Below, piece after piece: positions 27,901 through 36,215 of a stretch of DNA of 64,000 nucleotides. A model generated the notes under the pieces. The model was given only the letters and a program-made list of their open reading frames with translations. It did not search any database and was not told the origin of the DNA. Source of the stretch: Astropecten irregularis. Lineage: Eukaryota > Echinodermata > Asteroidea > Paxillosida > Astropectinidae. Position 1 is the first letter of the stretch. Each line of letters opens with the position of its first letter. A program made the translations under genes and the position numbers. The DNA lies in contig OZ020248.1 of assembly GCA_963971285.1 (NCBI GenBank), positions 18,476,001 to 18,540,000 on the forward strand, in the 5' to 3' direction.

Positions 27901-30072
27901 CTGTTCTAGGCTTTCAACTAACTGTAGAACCTGATAGATGCTTCAACTTACCACCCTATCATGTGTCTGGTTGATGTGTGTGACTGTCATATCTGGGGTA
28001 GGTACAGCTCCCCGTACAGAAGGCTGCACCCATGGTGGTCTACCATCCAGGGAACTACTTAAAGACTTGTCCTTGGTCTTTGGACTTCGTTTCTTGGTTG
28101 ATCTGCTCTGAGTCAGAAATGTCTGCTTTGCAGTCTTTGGTCTCCTGTGAATATATTTCAATGAGATAGGATACAAAGGTACAGTACAGGATCAGTACAA
28201 ATACAAACAGAAATATTCACAGACTTTAGTATACCTTTCAGGGTATGGAGATGGTGCTAGTAGAAACAAACCGTTAAAATATTTCCAGCTAAAATGCTGT
28301 GTTTTTCCAGAAATTAGTAAAACAATGACTGAAAACAGTTTAGAACTCCTGTGAATAGATTTGAAAATACAGTGAGCGTTTTCCACTGTTTTCTACAATT
28401 TCCGATGATGATATGAGCTGGAAATTTCACAGGTTTGGTTTTATTCCATGACAAATCAAATCACGAACAGTCTGCAGAGCTATTCTGTCACCTTTACCAA
28501 TCCTGTATTATGCCTTTAAAACTGCAATTCTATCAGCAATAATGTCCAACCTCTGTGAATGTTGCATTGTGTAGCAGGCTCTTTGCTGACAGATAACAGA
28601 GCCTGTTTGTTTCAGGCACGTGATCAGTGATCTTGCAAATCCATGTCCAATGCAGTATACGCTAAAATGGAGCAGCAAGATCACTGATCGAGTGCCTGAA
28701 ACAAACAGGCCCATAGACAATATGGTAGGACTGGGCAAGATTTAGACCATTTCAGCAAACTGCTGTTCAGTTCGGCTAGCTTTGTTTTGGGTAGGATTGA
28801 TATCAAATGGCAGTCACTGTAAAATCTTGTCATCTAGTGCCCGACAGATACCAGGAAGTACTAGGTTTACATATGGCAAAGGCTGCCAGGAAATGTTTCC
28901 TTCACCAAAGAGATGATAGTAAAGGTGCCTTCACACTGAAACAAAACAGGAATGATCAGAGATTCCATTTGTTTTGGCCGATTGGCGTTAGGACTGAGAA
29001 GTGATGGTCTGTTTGTCCTCTGCATGATATGGAAGTGAAATATCTTCCTCATGAATCAGACAGAAACTCATCCATTGTGTAAGTTCAAAGTTGGTGACCA
29101 ACAGTTTGATATGACTTTCATAATCCAGTTCAATAACTGTTTATCAGTTTCATTACTCAAAAACAGCATTGAAAGGTAAATTGGTATTGTCAATAATAAA
29201 GTAACCCAACAAGTCAGTGGGAAGGAGGGCTTGTTGCGTTGTATGATCATCATGATCATAGCACAGTGAGTTCTGTTTATCACTGACTTGAGTTCTGGTA
29301 CAGTTGGGATTATCCTCAACCAAAGGCTACATAGCTGGTATCATCATGATCCATGGTATCAGCTGCAGTAGAACCATCCATGATTAAGCATTTTCTTCCC
29401 TCTTACTCTTAGTCTCACCCTTATTTATTTCCTTTGATTCATTGAGCATAATGACACATAATGTACTAAATTTTTAAAAAGGCTTTTGTAGGCTGTAGCC
29501 AAGGGCCTAGGTATATTATTAATATTGGTAATTGTGGACAAGTGGTTCCCAAAACTATAAAGGAAAGGACAAGTATTCATCGAGCAAGTTATCAGAAAGG
29601 AAACTTAAGCAACTTTTTATAGATTCTACTGCTCCCAATTGACTTCCAGAAAATGTTCTTGAGTCCTTAAAACCCTAGATTGAAGAGCGTAAAAAAAAAC
29701 GCATAATTTTCACTTTGAAATGTTGAACGAATTTCTTCAATCTTGATTCTTGGTTGGGTTTAAGGTTTCAAGGACTCAGTCAGGAACAGTTGCTGACAGT
29801 GATACAGTGATAGGCCTAGTCCAAATCATACAAATTACAATCAAGCTGGGAATGGTGCTGTATTGTAGTAGGGGCCTACACACATACGGAGTGACACTGT
29901 CTCACTGACAAATGTCACTCATTCAGACCATTCCATTGTCATTGACATTGTGAGTGAATCATTGTCATTGACAATAACAATAACATTTGTACTGACAAAC
30001 AGTTAGGCCTACACTACGGTAGGTAGGTGCCTGAGAAAGTTACCTGTTGCTTGGAAAGTCCCCATTCATCAT
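485..30072 (-). CDS. VWA3A: VWA3A-like protein, three VWA domains (3' end outside window)
   Basis: Exons in transcript order: 30044-30072, 27952-28144, 27013-27137, 26526-26618, 25886-26042, 24762-24868, 23689-23814, 23111-23219, 20212-20277, 19362-19493, 18545-18683, 17558-17661, 14986-15161, 14404-14523, 13610-13684, 12925-13019, 12042-12358, 11684-11728, 11087-11209, 10553-10634, 10170-10286, 9566-9675, 8967-9085, 8363-8396, 7338-7484, 6805-6911, 1341-1485, 485-636. Every junction is GT-AG and keeps frame, giving 3,344 nt (1,114 residues plus two bases). The start is an ATG-ATG pair at 30072; the first is used. VWA domains begin near residues 172, 519 and 980, each with a D-x-S-x-S motif (DSSDS, DLSLS, DTSGS). 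Only the third keeps the later Asp (LLTDGKPD); the others read LVMGSCPD and LFTSGIPD. A basic Ser/Pro/Lys linker (about residues 722-880) precedes the third domain. The last domain resembles human VWA3A more than VWA3B as I recall them. Function is poorly known and usually linked to motile cilia. The stop codon is not in the window. Confidence 0.85.
637..1340. other. VWA3A intron 27, no recognised element
   Basis: Unique-looking sequence. A short word AATAACCACAAGGGAAACTG near 1040 recurs near 8755 and, inverted, near 23470, next to tRNA-like repeats. Nothing else is supported. Confidence 0.5.
1937..1982. repeat. Short hairpin
   Basis: Arms TTGGTAAAAGCCTGT and ACAGGCTTTTACCAA pair perfectly, followed by a short extension CACCT/AGGTA around a small loop. 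Confidence 0.6.
2134..2159. repeat. AAT microsatellite
   Basis: About eight uninterrupted AAT units. Confidence 0.9.
4612..4676 (+). mobile_element. Penelope-like terminal fragment, degenerate hammerhead-like core
   Basis: Contains AAGATCCTGGTAGGATTAAA followed by ATGTCAAGCCCTCCTAACTC, shared with copies at 39966, 51362 and 53801 (inverted). The GATCC/GGAT stem followed by (G)AAA-YGTC resembles the hammerhead stem II and core found in Penelope-like retroelements. Confidence 0.4.
5180..6189. mobile_element. 1.0 kb element with TAGGTGTTCGGG inverted ends, CRE-rich
   Basis: The ends TAGGTGTTCGGG and CCCGAACACCTA are inverted. The interior holds four TGACGTCA or TGACGTC words (near 5571, 5720, 6004 and 6014) and CTTCCGGT motifs near 5407, 5561 and 5832. 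No transposase frame is present. A second internal TAGGTGTTCGG lies at 6161. Confidence 0.5.
6292..6424. repeat. Long palindrome, foldback element
   Basis: A near-perfect inverted repeat: CGATTTCACGAAACTTTACG and CGTAAAGTTTCGTGAAATCG at the ends, with CGCCATGGCGTAAGT and TTGCGTAAGTGGCGCAAC inside. Related to 1-123. Confidence 0.8.
6997..7251. repeat. MITE-like element with imperfect inverted ends
   Basis: AAAAGTGGACATCCAAGT at the left and ACTTGGATGGTCACTTT at the right are inverted copies. The interior repeats CTGAGAAAGAC words in both orientations. Confidence 0.6.
7338..9085 (-). CDS. VWA3A: VWA3A exons 23-25, lead-in to third VWA domain
   Basis: Exons 8967-9085, 8363-8396 and 7338-7484. 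The 34 nt middle exon is easily missed, but skipping it throws the next exon into a stop codon, so frame demands it. The last exon ends with the RRTFGAVVEKK motif that directly precedes the MIDAS strand. Matching motifs precede the other two VWA domains (KKKFGMIKGNK and RRLFGTLTEKR), so the helical lead-in plus VWA is a threefold internal repeat. Confidence 0.82.
7773..7860. repeat. Family 3 foldback element (short copy)
   Basis: Begins CCATTTCACCAAACTCATCG and ends GGGCTTTGTGAAATTGACCC. It lacks part of the interior seen in the copies at 285 and 56962. Confidence 0.6.
8474..8736 (-). mobile_element. tRNA-derived SINE, family 1
   Basis: In minus-strand sense it begins GCCGTATCCTCTTTGAGTGA, runs about 165 bases with no tRNA similarity, then has a tRNA-like region (8496-8564) with B box GGTTCGAATCC and A box TGGCTCAGTTGG, then an A/T-rich tail with CTTTGTTC. 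The same layout occurs at 62900-63170. The tRNA-like anticodon loop ACGGTAT has C at position 33. Confidence 0.75.
8746..8799. repeat. Hairpin beside SINE family 1 copy
   Basis: ACGTGAAATAACCAC and GTGGTTATTTCACGT form the outer arms, AACTGACT and AGTCAGTT the inner ones, with a short bulge on one side. Confidence 0.7.
9221..9555. repeat. CAGTAGCACCCA minisatellite
   Basis: Two clusters (9221-9325 and about 9417-9552) of a degenerate 12 bp unit CAGTAGCACCCA are separated by about 90 bases of unrelated sequence, all in the VWA3A intron next to exon 9566-9675. Confidence 0.8.
9566..11728 (-). CDS. VWA3A: VWA3A basic low-complexity linker (exons 18-22)
   Basis: Exons 11684-11728, 11087-11209, 10553-10634, 10170-10286 and 9566-9675 encode a Lys/Ser/Pro-rich linker between VWA domains 2 and 3. 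The motif R-P-S-S-A-K/H-K recurs three times (RPSSAKKK, RPSSAKKD, RPSSAHKG), which suggests exon duplication. Nothing catalytic is visible. The region is probably disordered. Confidence 0.8.
10743..11030. repeat. Family 1 interspersed element (3' half, interrupted)
   Basis: Shares GAGGTTTTGATCTCGAAGAT, GTTATACGTAAATCTGTGAA and the terminus CCAAAGTATGAT with other copies. About 85 unrelated bases interrupt it near 10877-10962. Confidence 0.7.
11600..11623. repeat. TGAAT microsatellite
   Basis: Tandem GAATT units. Confidence 0.8.
12042..15161 (-). CDS. VWA3A: VWA3A second VWA domain and lead-in (exons 13-17)
   Basis: Exons 14986-15161, 14404-14523, 13610-13684, 12925-13019 and 12042-12358. 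The MIDAS strand is IVILIDLSLSNG. Exon 17, at 317 nt the largest, carries the strand GIYLFTSGIPDQ and the distal part of the domain. The Asp that normally follows the Thr in the fourth strand is Ser, so metal binding may be lost while the fold is kept. The lead-in ends RRLFGTLTEKR, as before the other VWA domains. Confidence 0.83.
12385..12790. mobile_element. Possible LINE 3' fragment with internal tandem duplication
   Basis: Two units starting TGGGAGCATG and ending CCATCCCCATCTCAGCAA or CCATCCCCATCCCAGCAA (about 90 and 110 bp) are followed by AATCTAGCCACATGACCGTA, a word type seen at the 3' ends of some LINEs. No reading frame survives. The LINE identity is a guess; the duplication is clear. 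Confidence 0.4.
13077..13288. repeat. Family 4 element
   Basis: Ends GGGGCTAATTTCACAG and CCATGAAATTGGCCTC. The interior matches 19730-19968 in inverse orientation (CTGTTGCTCACTGACCATGA). Confidence 0.65.
13759..13980. repeat. Family 6 element (about 220 bp)
   Basis: Inverted ends around TTCCAAACCTTGGCTCC / GAGCCAAGATTTGGAAGAG. The interior carries CATTGAAGCTGAAGCTCTGT, CCAGAGAATCTACTT and GCAGCCAAAAGCCTCTA, as in five other copies. Confidence 0.75.
14160..14310. repeat. Family 2 element, partial
   Basis: Shares TTTCTTTCTCGCTACGCTAA, GAAGGACTTTCTGCA and CATGACAGCGCATTAGCA with family 2, but both GGGCCC termini are missing. Confidence 0.6.
14751..14940. repeat. Family 6 element
   Basis: Opens GGAGGTTCAGGCTCAGGCTT and ends GCCTGAGCCTCCGTTTC. 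Holds CCAGAGAATCTACTTCTGAA and AGCAACCAAAAGCCTCTATT. It sits between VWA3A exons 13 and 14. Confidence 0.75.
15257..16722. mobile_element. 1.47 kb non-autonomous DNA element with 29-base inverted ends
   Basis: TACCGTAAAGTTCCATGTAT at the left and ATACATGGCACTTTACGGTA at the right are inverted with one mismatch, and the match continues inward through CGGCGCAC. A second GTGCGCCGTATACATGG lies just inside each end. The ends suggest a TA target site, as in Tc1/mariner-pogo elements. The core is richer in CpG than the flanks and contains a nested palindrome. No transposase frame is present. Confidence 0.7.
15992..16113. repeat. CpG-rich imperfect palindrome inside the 15257-16722 element
   Basis: CCAACTCGTACGCCG near 15992 and GGCGTGCGAGTTGGTCGGCG near 16063, together with repeated ACTCGTAC / GTACGAGTT words, form an imperfect inverted array unlike the surrounding DNA. 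Confidence 0.6.
17793..18090. repeat. Family 2 foldback element
   Basis: Ends GGGCTCAATTTCATGGAATC and GATTCCATGAAATTTGGCCC. The interior has TTTCTTTCTTGCTACGCTAA and CTTGCTTACGGATTCCATAA. Confidence 0.8.
19082..19301. repeat. Family 5 foldback element
   Basis: Left CCTTTACAAAATTAGGCTTG and right AAGCCTCATTTTATAAATGG are inverted; CTACCGCCATT and AATGGCGGTAG repeat the symmetry inside. Confidence 0.75.
19663..19729 (+). mobile_element. SINE family 1, 5' fragment
   Basis: GATCCTTGGGATAT and GTGGTTTCATGGCTTCTGAC match the region upstream of the tRNA-like part in other copies. The tRNA-like part is absent, and a family 4 element begins where the match stops. Confidence 0.55.
19730..19968. repeat. 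Family 4 element
   Basis: Inverse copy of 13077-13288, sharing TCATGGTCAGCGAACAACAG and CATGGAAATTTGGTTGTTAA. Confidence 0.65.
20092..20193. repeat. Family 7 palindromic element
   Basis: GGGGCTGTTTGTTTCAGGCAC and GTGCCGAAACAAACAGTCCC are inverted, with a CAAGATCACTGATC word inside. One other copy is at 28599. Confidence 0.75.
20212..26618 (-). CDS. VWA3A: VWA3A first VWA domain (exons 4-9)
   Basis: Exons 26526-26618, 25886-26042, 24762-24868, 23689-23814, 23111-23219 and 20212-20277. The MIDAS strand is KIALIIDSSDSN. Later strands read SIVLVMGSCPDQ and VPLHCVAFDCNN, and the domain closes with GRYHVYASGSE. Exon 24762-24868 uses donor GTGAGT after AT; the next exon supplies A, restoring an Ile codon. 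The metal-site Asp of the fourth strand is replaced by Gly. Confidence 0.82.
20928..21126. repeat. Family 2 foldback element (short form)
   Basis: GGGCCCAATTTCATGGAATC at the left and GATTCCATGAAATTGGGCCC at the right form perfect 20-base inverted ends. The interior is shorter than in the copy at 17793. Confidence 0.85.
21734..21871. repeat. Family 3 foldback element
   Basis: Ends GGCCGATTTCACCACACTCA and CTTCATAAAATCGACCCC. Carries GATGGGTTATACTTCG, the inverse of the interior at 285. Confidence 0.65.
22443..22475 (-). mobile_element. Penelope-like fragment (short)
   Basis: GAGTTAGGAGGGCCTGATGT followed by TTTGATCC is the inverse of the motif at 4612 and 51362, cut short before the second stem strand. 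Confidence 0.3.
22525..22899. repeat. Family 1 interspersed element (full length)
   Basis: Begins AAAGGAACTATCATACTTTG and ends GAATGATAGTACCTTTT. The interior has ATTTTCAGCTCAATTGATCA and GAGGTTTTGATCTCGGAGAT. Confidence 0.75.
23320..23445 (+). mobile_element. SINE family 1, 3' part
   Basis: A tRNA-like region begins GGCTGAGCAGCTTAGTTGG, carries a B-box-like GGTTTGAATCC and ends with CTTTGTTCACTTTTCAATGA. The upstream GACACCACCAACATA matches the copies at 25650 and 27690. Confidence 0.65.
25650..25858 (+). mobile_element. SINE family 1
   Basis: GATCCTTGGGATATGGCAGT, then CTGACTGCCAAACCAACAAA, then a tRNA-like part (GGATAGCTCAGTTGG, GATTCGAATCC) and a tail TTTTGTTCACCTTTCAA. It ends about 28 bases from the donor of VWA3A exon 25886-26042. 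Confidence 0.7.
27013..30072 (-). CDS. VWA3A: VWA3A N-terminal exons 1-3
   Basis: Exon 1 (30044-30072) supplies only MMNGDFPSN and a split Arg codon. Exon 2 (27952-28144) is basic (TKKRSPKTKDKS) and probably disordered. Exon 3 (27013-27137) has the TSGDWLKNHSIEHFNL motif, echoed before the second VWA domain by TSEDWLQQNGL in exon 18545-18683. No signal peptide or membrane segment is seen, so the protein is expected to be cytosolic or axonemal. Confidence 0.78.
27690..27873 (+). mobile_element. SINE family 1
   Basis: GTGGTTTCATGGCTTCTGAC, then GACACCACCAACAT, then a tRNA-like part with TAGCTCAGTTGG and GGTTCAAATCC, ending CTTTGTTCACTTC. The best-preserved plus-strand copy. Confidence 0.72.
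28175..28518. repeat. Family 1 interspersed element
   Basis: AAAGGTACAGTACAGG at the left; interior CAGAAATTAGTAAAACAATG and GAAATTTCACAGGTTTGG. It lies only about 30 bases from the exon 2 acceptor of VWA3A. Confidence 0.7.
28599..28712. repeat. Family 7 palindromic element
   Basis: GCCTGTTTGTTTCAGGCACG and GTGCCTGAAACAAACAGGCC are nearly perfect inverted ends; CAAGATCACTGATC is shared with 20092-20193. Confidence 0.8.
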
Positions 30073-30373
30073 AGCTGTGGGCACGCAAAACGATATAGAT
30101 GGATTCACTCAATACCTACAAGCCATGTTTCAAATTTACATGCAGAATATTTTGAGAAAACGCGTTGAAAATCTACTCCGAATGCACTTGATTACGGCTT
30201 GATTATATTGGTTGCCAATAGTATTCATCGAGCATGCGTACAAATAAGCAATCAATTACGGGATAAGCACCGTACCCAGACGCCACGCAACTTGGAAATC
30301 GTTGCTCTATTGAAAGGTACCATACTATTTGGCTTGTCATTATTGGGGGCGCTGTTTGTTGTCGGTGGTTGGC

Positions 30374-30551
30374 GCTAGTCTTGTTTCACGACGTTGTTAT
30401 GTTTCCAAGCAGTTGATAGTCGAACTTACGGACTGGTGATCCGCACGCACGCACGTACGTACTGAACGTAACACAATGTACGTGCGTGCGGGTCAGTGCG
30501 GGCAATCGGTTCGTACGTTCGAGTAATATCAACGTCGTGAACCAAGACTAT
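30374..30551. repeat. Foldback element in the VWA3A promoter region
   Basis: CTAGTCTTGTTTCACGACGT and ACGTCGTGAACCAAGACTAT are inverted; CCGCACGCACGCACGTACGT and ACGTGCGTGCGGG continue the symmetry toward the centre. It starts about 300 bases upstream of the VWA3A start codon. Confidence 0.75.
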
Positions 30552-30731
30552 ACAGTTACTGTTATTGCGAATTTCTGCTGATTTTGTAAGTCATTTCATA
30601 AGGTATTAATTATAATTTGAGAAAATGAGTAAATTGCATTTCATTTACAAATTTTTGGTCATTGTAGATAGTCATTGGCCTTCATTTTTATTAAATTATT
30701 CAAATACAACTATTCACACTATTTATCGTAC

Positions 30732-30804
30732 GGCCGCGTGGCCTAACGGATAAGGCGTCCGACTTCGGATCGGAAGATTGTGGGTTCGAGTCCCATCGTG
30801 GTCG
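30732..30804 (+). tRNA. tRNA-Arg (anticodon UCG)
   Basis: A 73 nt cloverleaf. The acceptor stem pairs GGCCGCG with CGTGGTC, allowing G-U pairs, with discriminator G. The A box is TGGCCTAACGG and the B box GGTTCGAGTCC. The anticodon stem TCCGA/TCGGA encloses the seven-base loop CTTCGGA, anticodon TCG, with T33 and A38 as expected. A run of T just after the 3' end is a Pol III terminator. No mismatch is seen and it occurs once in the window, unlike the tRNA-like repeats, so it is probably functional. Confidence 0.93.
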
Positions 30805-30819
30805 AATTTTTTTTTTTTA
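30805..30819 (+). terminator. Pol III oligo-T terminator of tRNA-Arg
   Basis: A run of T begins two bases after the discriminator base of the tRNA-Arg, as expected for RNA polymerase III termination. Confidence 0.8.
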
Positions 30820-30983
30820 CCCAAAAAAATTTTGAATACTTGCTGTTTTATTATTTAATGAACGTTCGTGGAAATTTTTTTATTCCCCCAGTTGATTATT
30901 CACCTTATAAAAGTGCAATGCACACAATAGTCAATACAGCATATTGGCCTACAGTATTTGAAGCATCTTGAAATTACATTTAA

Positions 30984-31285
30984 TCGTACCATGGAGCTAC
31001 CTCCATGCATGATCGTACCATTTCTAGCTATCGTGGTGATTTTTTTTTATAGATACTCATGTACTGTCAGCATGGAGGTAGAAATACATCTACACTGACA
31101 ATGACTGACGCTACCTCCATGGTGTCAAGCTCATAATTCGCTGTTAATTTTGTCTGGATTCTTGAAAACCATCTCACTTCTCAGTTGAGTGTCCTACCTC
31201 CATGCTCTGACTCTTTTCTCCTTAATAAGGTGTTGAAAAGGTGATGAAAAGTTCTTTTAATTCTTCCAGTGACTGTATAGGCATG
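30984..31285. repeat. Cluster of ACCTCCATG/CATGGAGGT words
   Basis: Five copies of a CTACCTCCATG-type word in alternating orientation (about 31001, 31068, 31111, 31196 and 31283). May be a degraded foldback element. Confidence 0.45.
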
Positions 31286-34200
31286 GAGGTATTCGACTTA
31301 ATCATATTAAATCTTAATCGTAATCGACATTTACCACTACACAGTGCGCTACACCTAAACCAGCATGATTGACTTGTAGGATTTAGGTACTCATGCATAA
31401 CGCTGTTGCTATGGTTCCACCTGTCAATGTGTACGTCCCGTCCGTTTACACTTTACACATGTATATCTGATCCTGATTGTACACAAGTGCTACTGTTTGC
31501 AATAGACTGTACGGGTCATGGGCCAAACTCTACAAGGTACACTCTTATGAAGGCTAGTACATGGTAATGTATACAATTCATTCATTTTCCTTTTCATGTA
31601 ATAATGTAATGGCAGATTGATTAGTCGAAACTTAAAGTGGAACAGTTCGTTGGAACCGACGATATGACGAGAACTGTCCTTGAGCGGACCGCGTGGTACT
31701 GAAACCATACGCCGTGATATGTCAAAAACTTCCCCATGAGGGTTCACGTGTCTACACGGTGCCTTTCCCGGACCGGCCTTGCATTGATCTATTCATCGAT
31801 CGCATGCGTGTATAACACGATGTTAAGACATGTAGTTAATAGTAATACATGTACAGTTTGTACCTGCCTTTTTATAACGAGAATAGGTCTATACCAACCG
31901 TCTAACAATGAATGGATTGGTCATTATTTATCAAACTTACGGCGGTAGATTGAAGCTTCGACAAGCATTTTATGATTTAGACCACGGCTGATGAACTTGT
32001 GCCTACCTTTGAGCTTACTGATAAGGTTGACGCCATTGAACCCCCGTTCAACACATGAAATACCTGCAGCCTTTGAACTATGTCCTCGAGTTGTCACCCA
32101 TTATTATCGTGAACCGATGCACCGATCTAAAAAGACTATTTTGTAGGATTAATAGTTTCAATAGTTTCAAGTTTCGTACAAAACTTGCATGACAGTTTCG
32201 GTTATGTTGAACCATGAAGGAGCATGCTTCCGTAAAAATTTGTGACGCGATCCAGACGTGATCTGAAAAGGAACTAATTACTGGTAGTTTCTCCACCACG
32301 GCTGAAGTGATCATCCACAATGAAAATATTTTTCTTGTTTATAACTCCGTTCAAAAACATGTACCCTTGGTGAAAGGAACAAAAAATGCATATTCTTCAT
32401 TTGTCACCTGTAACTGCCCATCTTTTATTTTAATGATGCTTATATAAATTCCCATCCATTAAAGTAAAAACCACTAGTTGAAACTACATGTACATGTATA
32501 GGGCATAATTTGCCAGTGATCAGAACAAACAACGCCCCATACTTTATCATAATCATAATAGTGAAAGAATGTGGAGCATGCATTATTTTGATTAATTTCC
32601 CTGTGTTGTATGTGTTGTTTTAGTAACAAGTCAAAAGTATGCGTTGACTGAGCCATTGAACCCTGTATAAGTGACCGTACTGGCCCTATGAGATATAATC
32701 ACGGGTGCTAACAGTTCAAACATGGAGATATACACTACAAATAGTAAGTATACTTAGTTGCATCTGAATTAGTATATTCTTCACTTTATCCATTTAATTT
32801 TTTGAGTGAAGCCAAAGCTTTGATACAGATAAACACAATGCTGTTTGTAACTGGAACCCTGGAAAAGATTTTAAGTTAAGCCCATGTGACTGACATGACG
32901 GAGGTCGGGCAGGATTATTCTTGAATACAAATTGTGGTTTTATCTTATTTTGCTATAATGCGTAGTGCAAATAATCTGTTCAAATCAAATTGCAATAATC
33001 CATATTTTGAAGATATCAGAGTTGTAACGAATTACGCATGCAGTTTATACTCGCACCATGACCAGGCCTTGTAAGTTCTAATGCTTCACACGTTTTTTGG
33101 TAATCCCACGAAAATCCTGAGAAGGTATTAGAAAGATTCAATCTAGCTGACCATTGCTGAAAGCATTATCTAGCATACTGTTATCTTTAGTACTGTTATG
33201 TTAGTATTGCGGGAATAATTAAACTAATGTGTGTGGTCTTATCAATATCAGTATACATGTATATAGGCCAAATTAAAAGACTGCTTTGGACAGTCATAGG
33301 AAGAATGACTGTTCCAAAATCGACGAATATGCCCTAGGGTTTGTTTAATATTGAGGTAAAGTTGTATCAAACGAAATGGTTTATAAGTGTACCATGAATG
33401 AATCACCATCAGGGTGAGCGAGGAGTACCAGCTTTTCAGGTCTACATGAAAAACTTCACATCATAGCTCTAGTTTTGCCAGTAAGGTTGGAGGAAAAATT
33501 GTGAGACACCCTTTGAAGCCCCTCCAAAAAAAAAAATGATAACGAAATAAATATATGGATGGGTATGCGGAAACACCATGTTATGATAATCGTTTTGTAC
33601 TATCGCATGTCTTGTTTCGTTCGCACTTCACGTACGTATAAAGCTATCAACGTTTCGACTAGCCCGCTCTAGTCTCCGTCACTAACTATGAACTAGTTCG
33701 TTCGAAATGAGCAGTCAAAAATTAAATTTGTTGGAAACGAACGAACTAATAATATGATGTATTTTTGTATTATCAAGTTTAACCATTTTTATCACAGAAG
33801 TCCACCAAGACAGATGGCATGTTTCAGTTTTGATTGTTGGTAACGTAAAGGTCGAAGACTTGAAATGCTGGGCGCACAGCAAGTGTTTGGACTTCATTTT
33901 TCGCTCGTGTTGGCTTTATAATAATTTGCTCAAATGGCGTGATTGCTCTTATTTCTTCTTGTCAGCTAAGCAAATATCTGGTTACGGTGCTTAATGGCCT
34001 GACGTGCTGGATACGAATTGTCATTTGGTGTCAAAGCGTCTTTTGAATGTGAAGATGTTCGGAGACCTAGCGATGTCACCCAACTCTGGGAGAAAAAAAT
34101 GTTTTAAAACCAAGTGCAATTGAAAATTCCGTACGAGCGTATGTCGAACCGAAAAAGTGAAAGGTTATTTAGGCTCGGTTTTGTTTAGAAGTATAGGCCT

Positions 34201-36215
34201 AATAAAAAAGATGGATTCTTAAAATAAATTGGCAACTATAGGAAAATATTAGGTTTAACGTAGAGTTAATAAAGTGATTTAGAAACCACTGTGAAACATT
34301 ATTTTTATATCTTTAAACATATATTCATATTGGCGTTTGTTTCTATGCGCGAGAAAGTCTTTTTTCGGCAATTTATACTGGAAAGGAATATTTCAAGGGG
34401 AATGTTGAATTATATCTTTTGCGGGAATGCACTTTAACGACATTGACATTGTAGTAATATTACATTTACATGCATGATGCATTTCGAAGAGCTTGTGTAA
34501 AATTATAGGTGCCATACTGCAGCGAAATCAAGTTTTCTAGTCATGGTTGTAAACAAACAAGTTGGCGACTTGTTAAGTATACCATAGAGGTACAAACACC
34601 GATCACCGGTTCAATTGCATCCTTGACTGAATGAAAGCAAATACAAAAGTCGTAACATAAATCCAGTGTTTACTGTCATTCCTGTTGGCCTTACAAGCCT
34701 CGGGGACATGATATCAACCGGCGGTAGTTGTAATGGCATATTCATTTTCACCTGCGAGCGAACTTGCTAGTTCCCAACCGAACAATGACGATTGTAATAT
34801 TTTCAACAATTGTGGTCTTTGTCGGGCCCAACTGTCCGCTTGGAATTCAAGCCTGATACTGCAATGAGTTTTGTCATGTTGAGATGTTTACCGACCCCAT
34901 TATAATGCCCTCCGAATTCACCTGACAGAGAACTTTTTACGGGCAACCTGAGGCATTATGTATAATTAATTAATCTGAATGATTCAAAGACCGTGGACCC
35001 CATGCAAAGAAATGGACTCAATGGACAACACAGTGCCTGAGTTTGTCAAGATCGGGATGTTATTCCGGAGAAAGAAGTCGCGAAATTTCCCCGGAATATC
35101 CCGTTTTTACGTCCCCGCGTTTGTTGAATATCCCAAGTGAATTGAACCCCTGGATGGCTCGCGGCTCTTAGCTCTGGGAAAAGTGACCGGGATAAAAAGA
35201 CCTCACGCAACGAAAACTGCATTGAGTAGGGGTATATGAAGCTTTCCCTCATAACCAATCCAAAGAAATCAGATTTATACAGATTAGGGCGGTATCAGCG
35301 GATTTCTCTATGAATGACTTCAAGCTCGTCTCAGTAAGAAGTCGACTTTAGTTAAGGCCTACTGGGAATGTTACAGAAGTCCTGGGGATATTCTCTCAGT
35401 TGGTAGGTTGGAAGACGTACGAGTGCGCCACCGTTTGATTCGTGGTGATCCGGTGGACTACACACTATGCAGTTAAGGGGCCGTCATCGATTTTTGAACT
35501 GTCCTTGAAATGCCGCCGAGTATTGGCAGACGATTTCACACCGGAGCACAAATCCACCAGACTTACCGGACAAAGGTCTTATGCAAATAGAGCACCCTGT
35601 TGCCTTGGATCACCGCTGTAGAGAGGATTTGTCGATGTTTCAGGAAGACTTGTCAAGTTAATTCTGGACAAAGCTTCAGTCGGGCATGGTGCAAGGTTTC
35701 AGTGGCAGACGCGGAGTGCTGTTCACCTGGCTACCGCGGCCTCACGCGCAATAATTGTAACATTGGAAAACAATGCATATATCTACCTGTAGGCGAATAT
35801 ACAAGTGAATATCTAATAATTTGTGAACACATCTGCATCTGCACCTGCATCATTTTTGTAAGCAGTTTGGAACATTTGGCTATTTTGGAAGTTGCTGTGC
35901 TGAACGAGGACCTGTCCCACCGGATTAAATCCTTCGAACGGGCTTATGCATCTACTTGAGGGTTTTAAGTCGGCAATCTGTGCTTTGAAACGAGTGGGAC
36001 CAAAAGACATGGGATTCTGCAATCTGCTCAAAGGATCTTATAGTGCTCCTCAGAATCTAAGCTCTCCATAACAATCTCAATTACAATTCTGCTATCCACT
36101 GCGTGTCTTTTCGTACACCTGGATGCTCCCACTGCTAATGTAAATTGTTTCTTCGAAGTTTTAATATCTTGCACTTGAATCAAAATAATTATATAAGAAC
36201 CGCGGGACTTTAAAA

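Larger units (their letters stand above)
28145..30043. other. VWA3A intron 1 (1.9 kb)
   Basis: Contains a family 1 element abutting exon 2 (28175-28518) and a family 7 palindrome (28599-28712). 28720-30043 shows no recognisable element beyond short CATTGACA/TGTCA inverted words near 29910-30000. Confidence 0.6.
30073..36215. other. Intergenic region between VWA3A and the CRADD-like gene
   Basis: Both genes should have promoters here because they point away from each other. It holds a foldback element (30374-30551), the tRNA-Arg and a cluster of ACCTCCATG words (30984-31285). 31300-34900 shows nothing recognisable. 34900-36200 has fewer repeats and may hold untranslated exons of the CRADD-like gene; no splice evidence was found. 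Confidence 0.6.

Noticed and set aside
35600-35959. 119-residue plus-strand frame upstream of the CRADD-like gene
   Set aside because: No recognisable domain and no splice path into exon 1. It could be part of an untranslated exon, but this cannot be shown.
36190-36197. TATATAAG as a TATA box for the CRADD-like gene
   Set aside because: Only about 20 bases before the ATG, so initiation 25-30 bases downstream would fall past the start codon.
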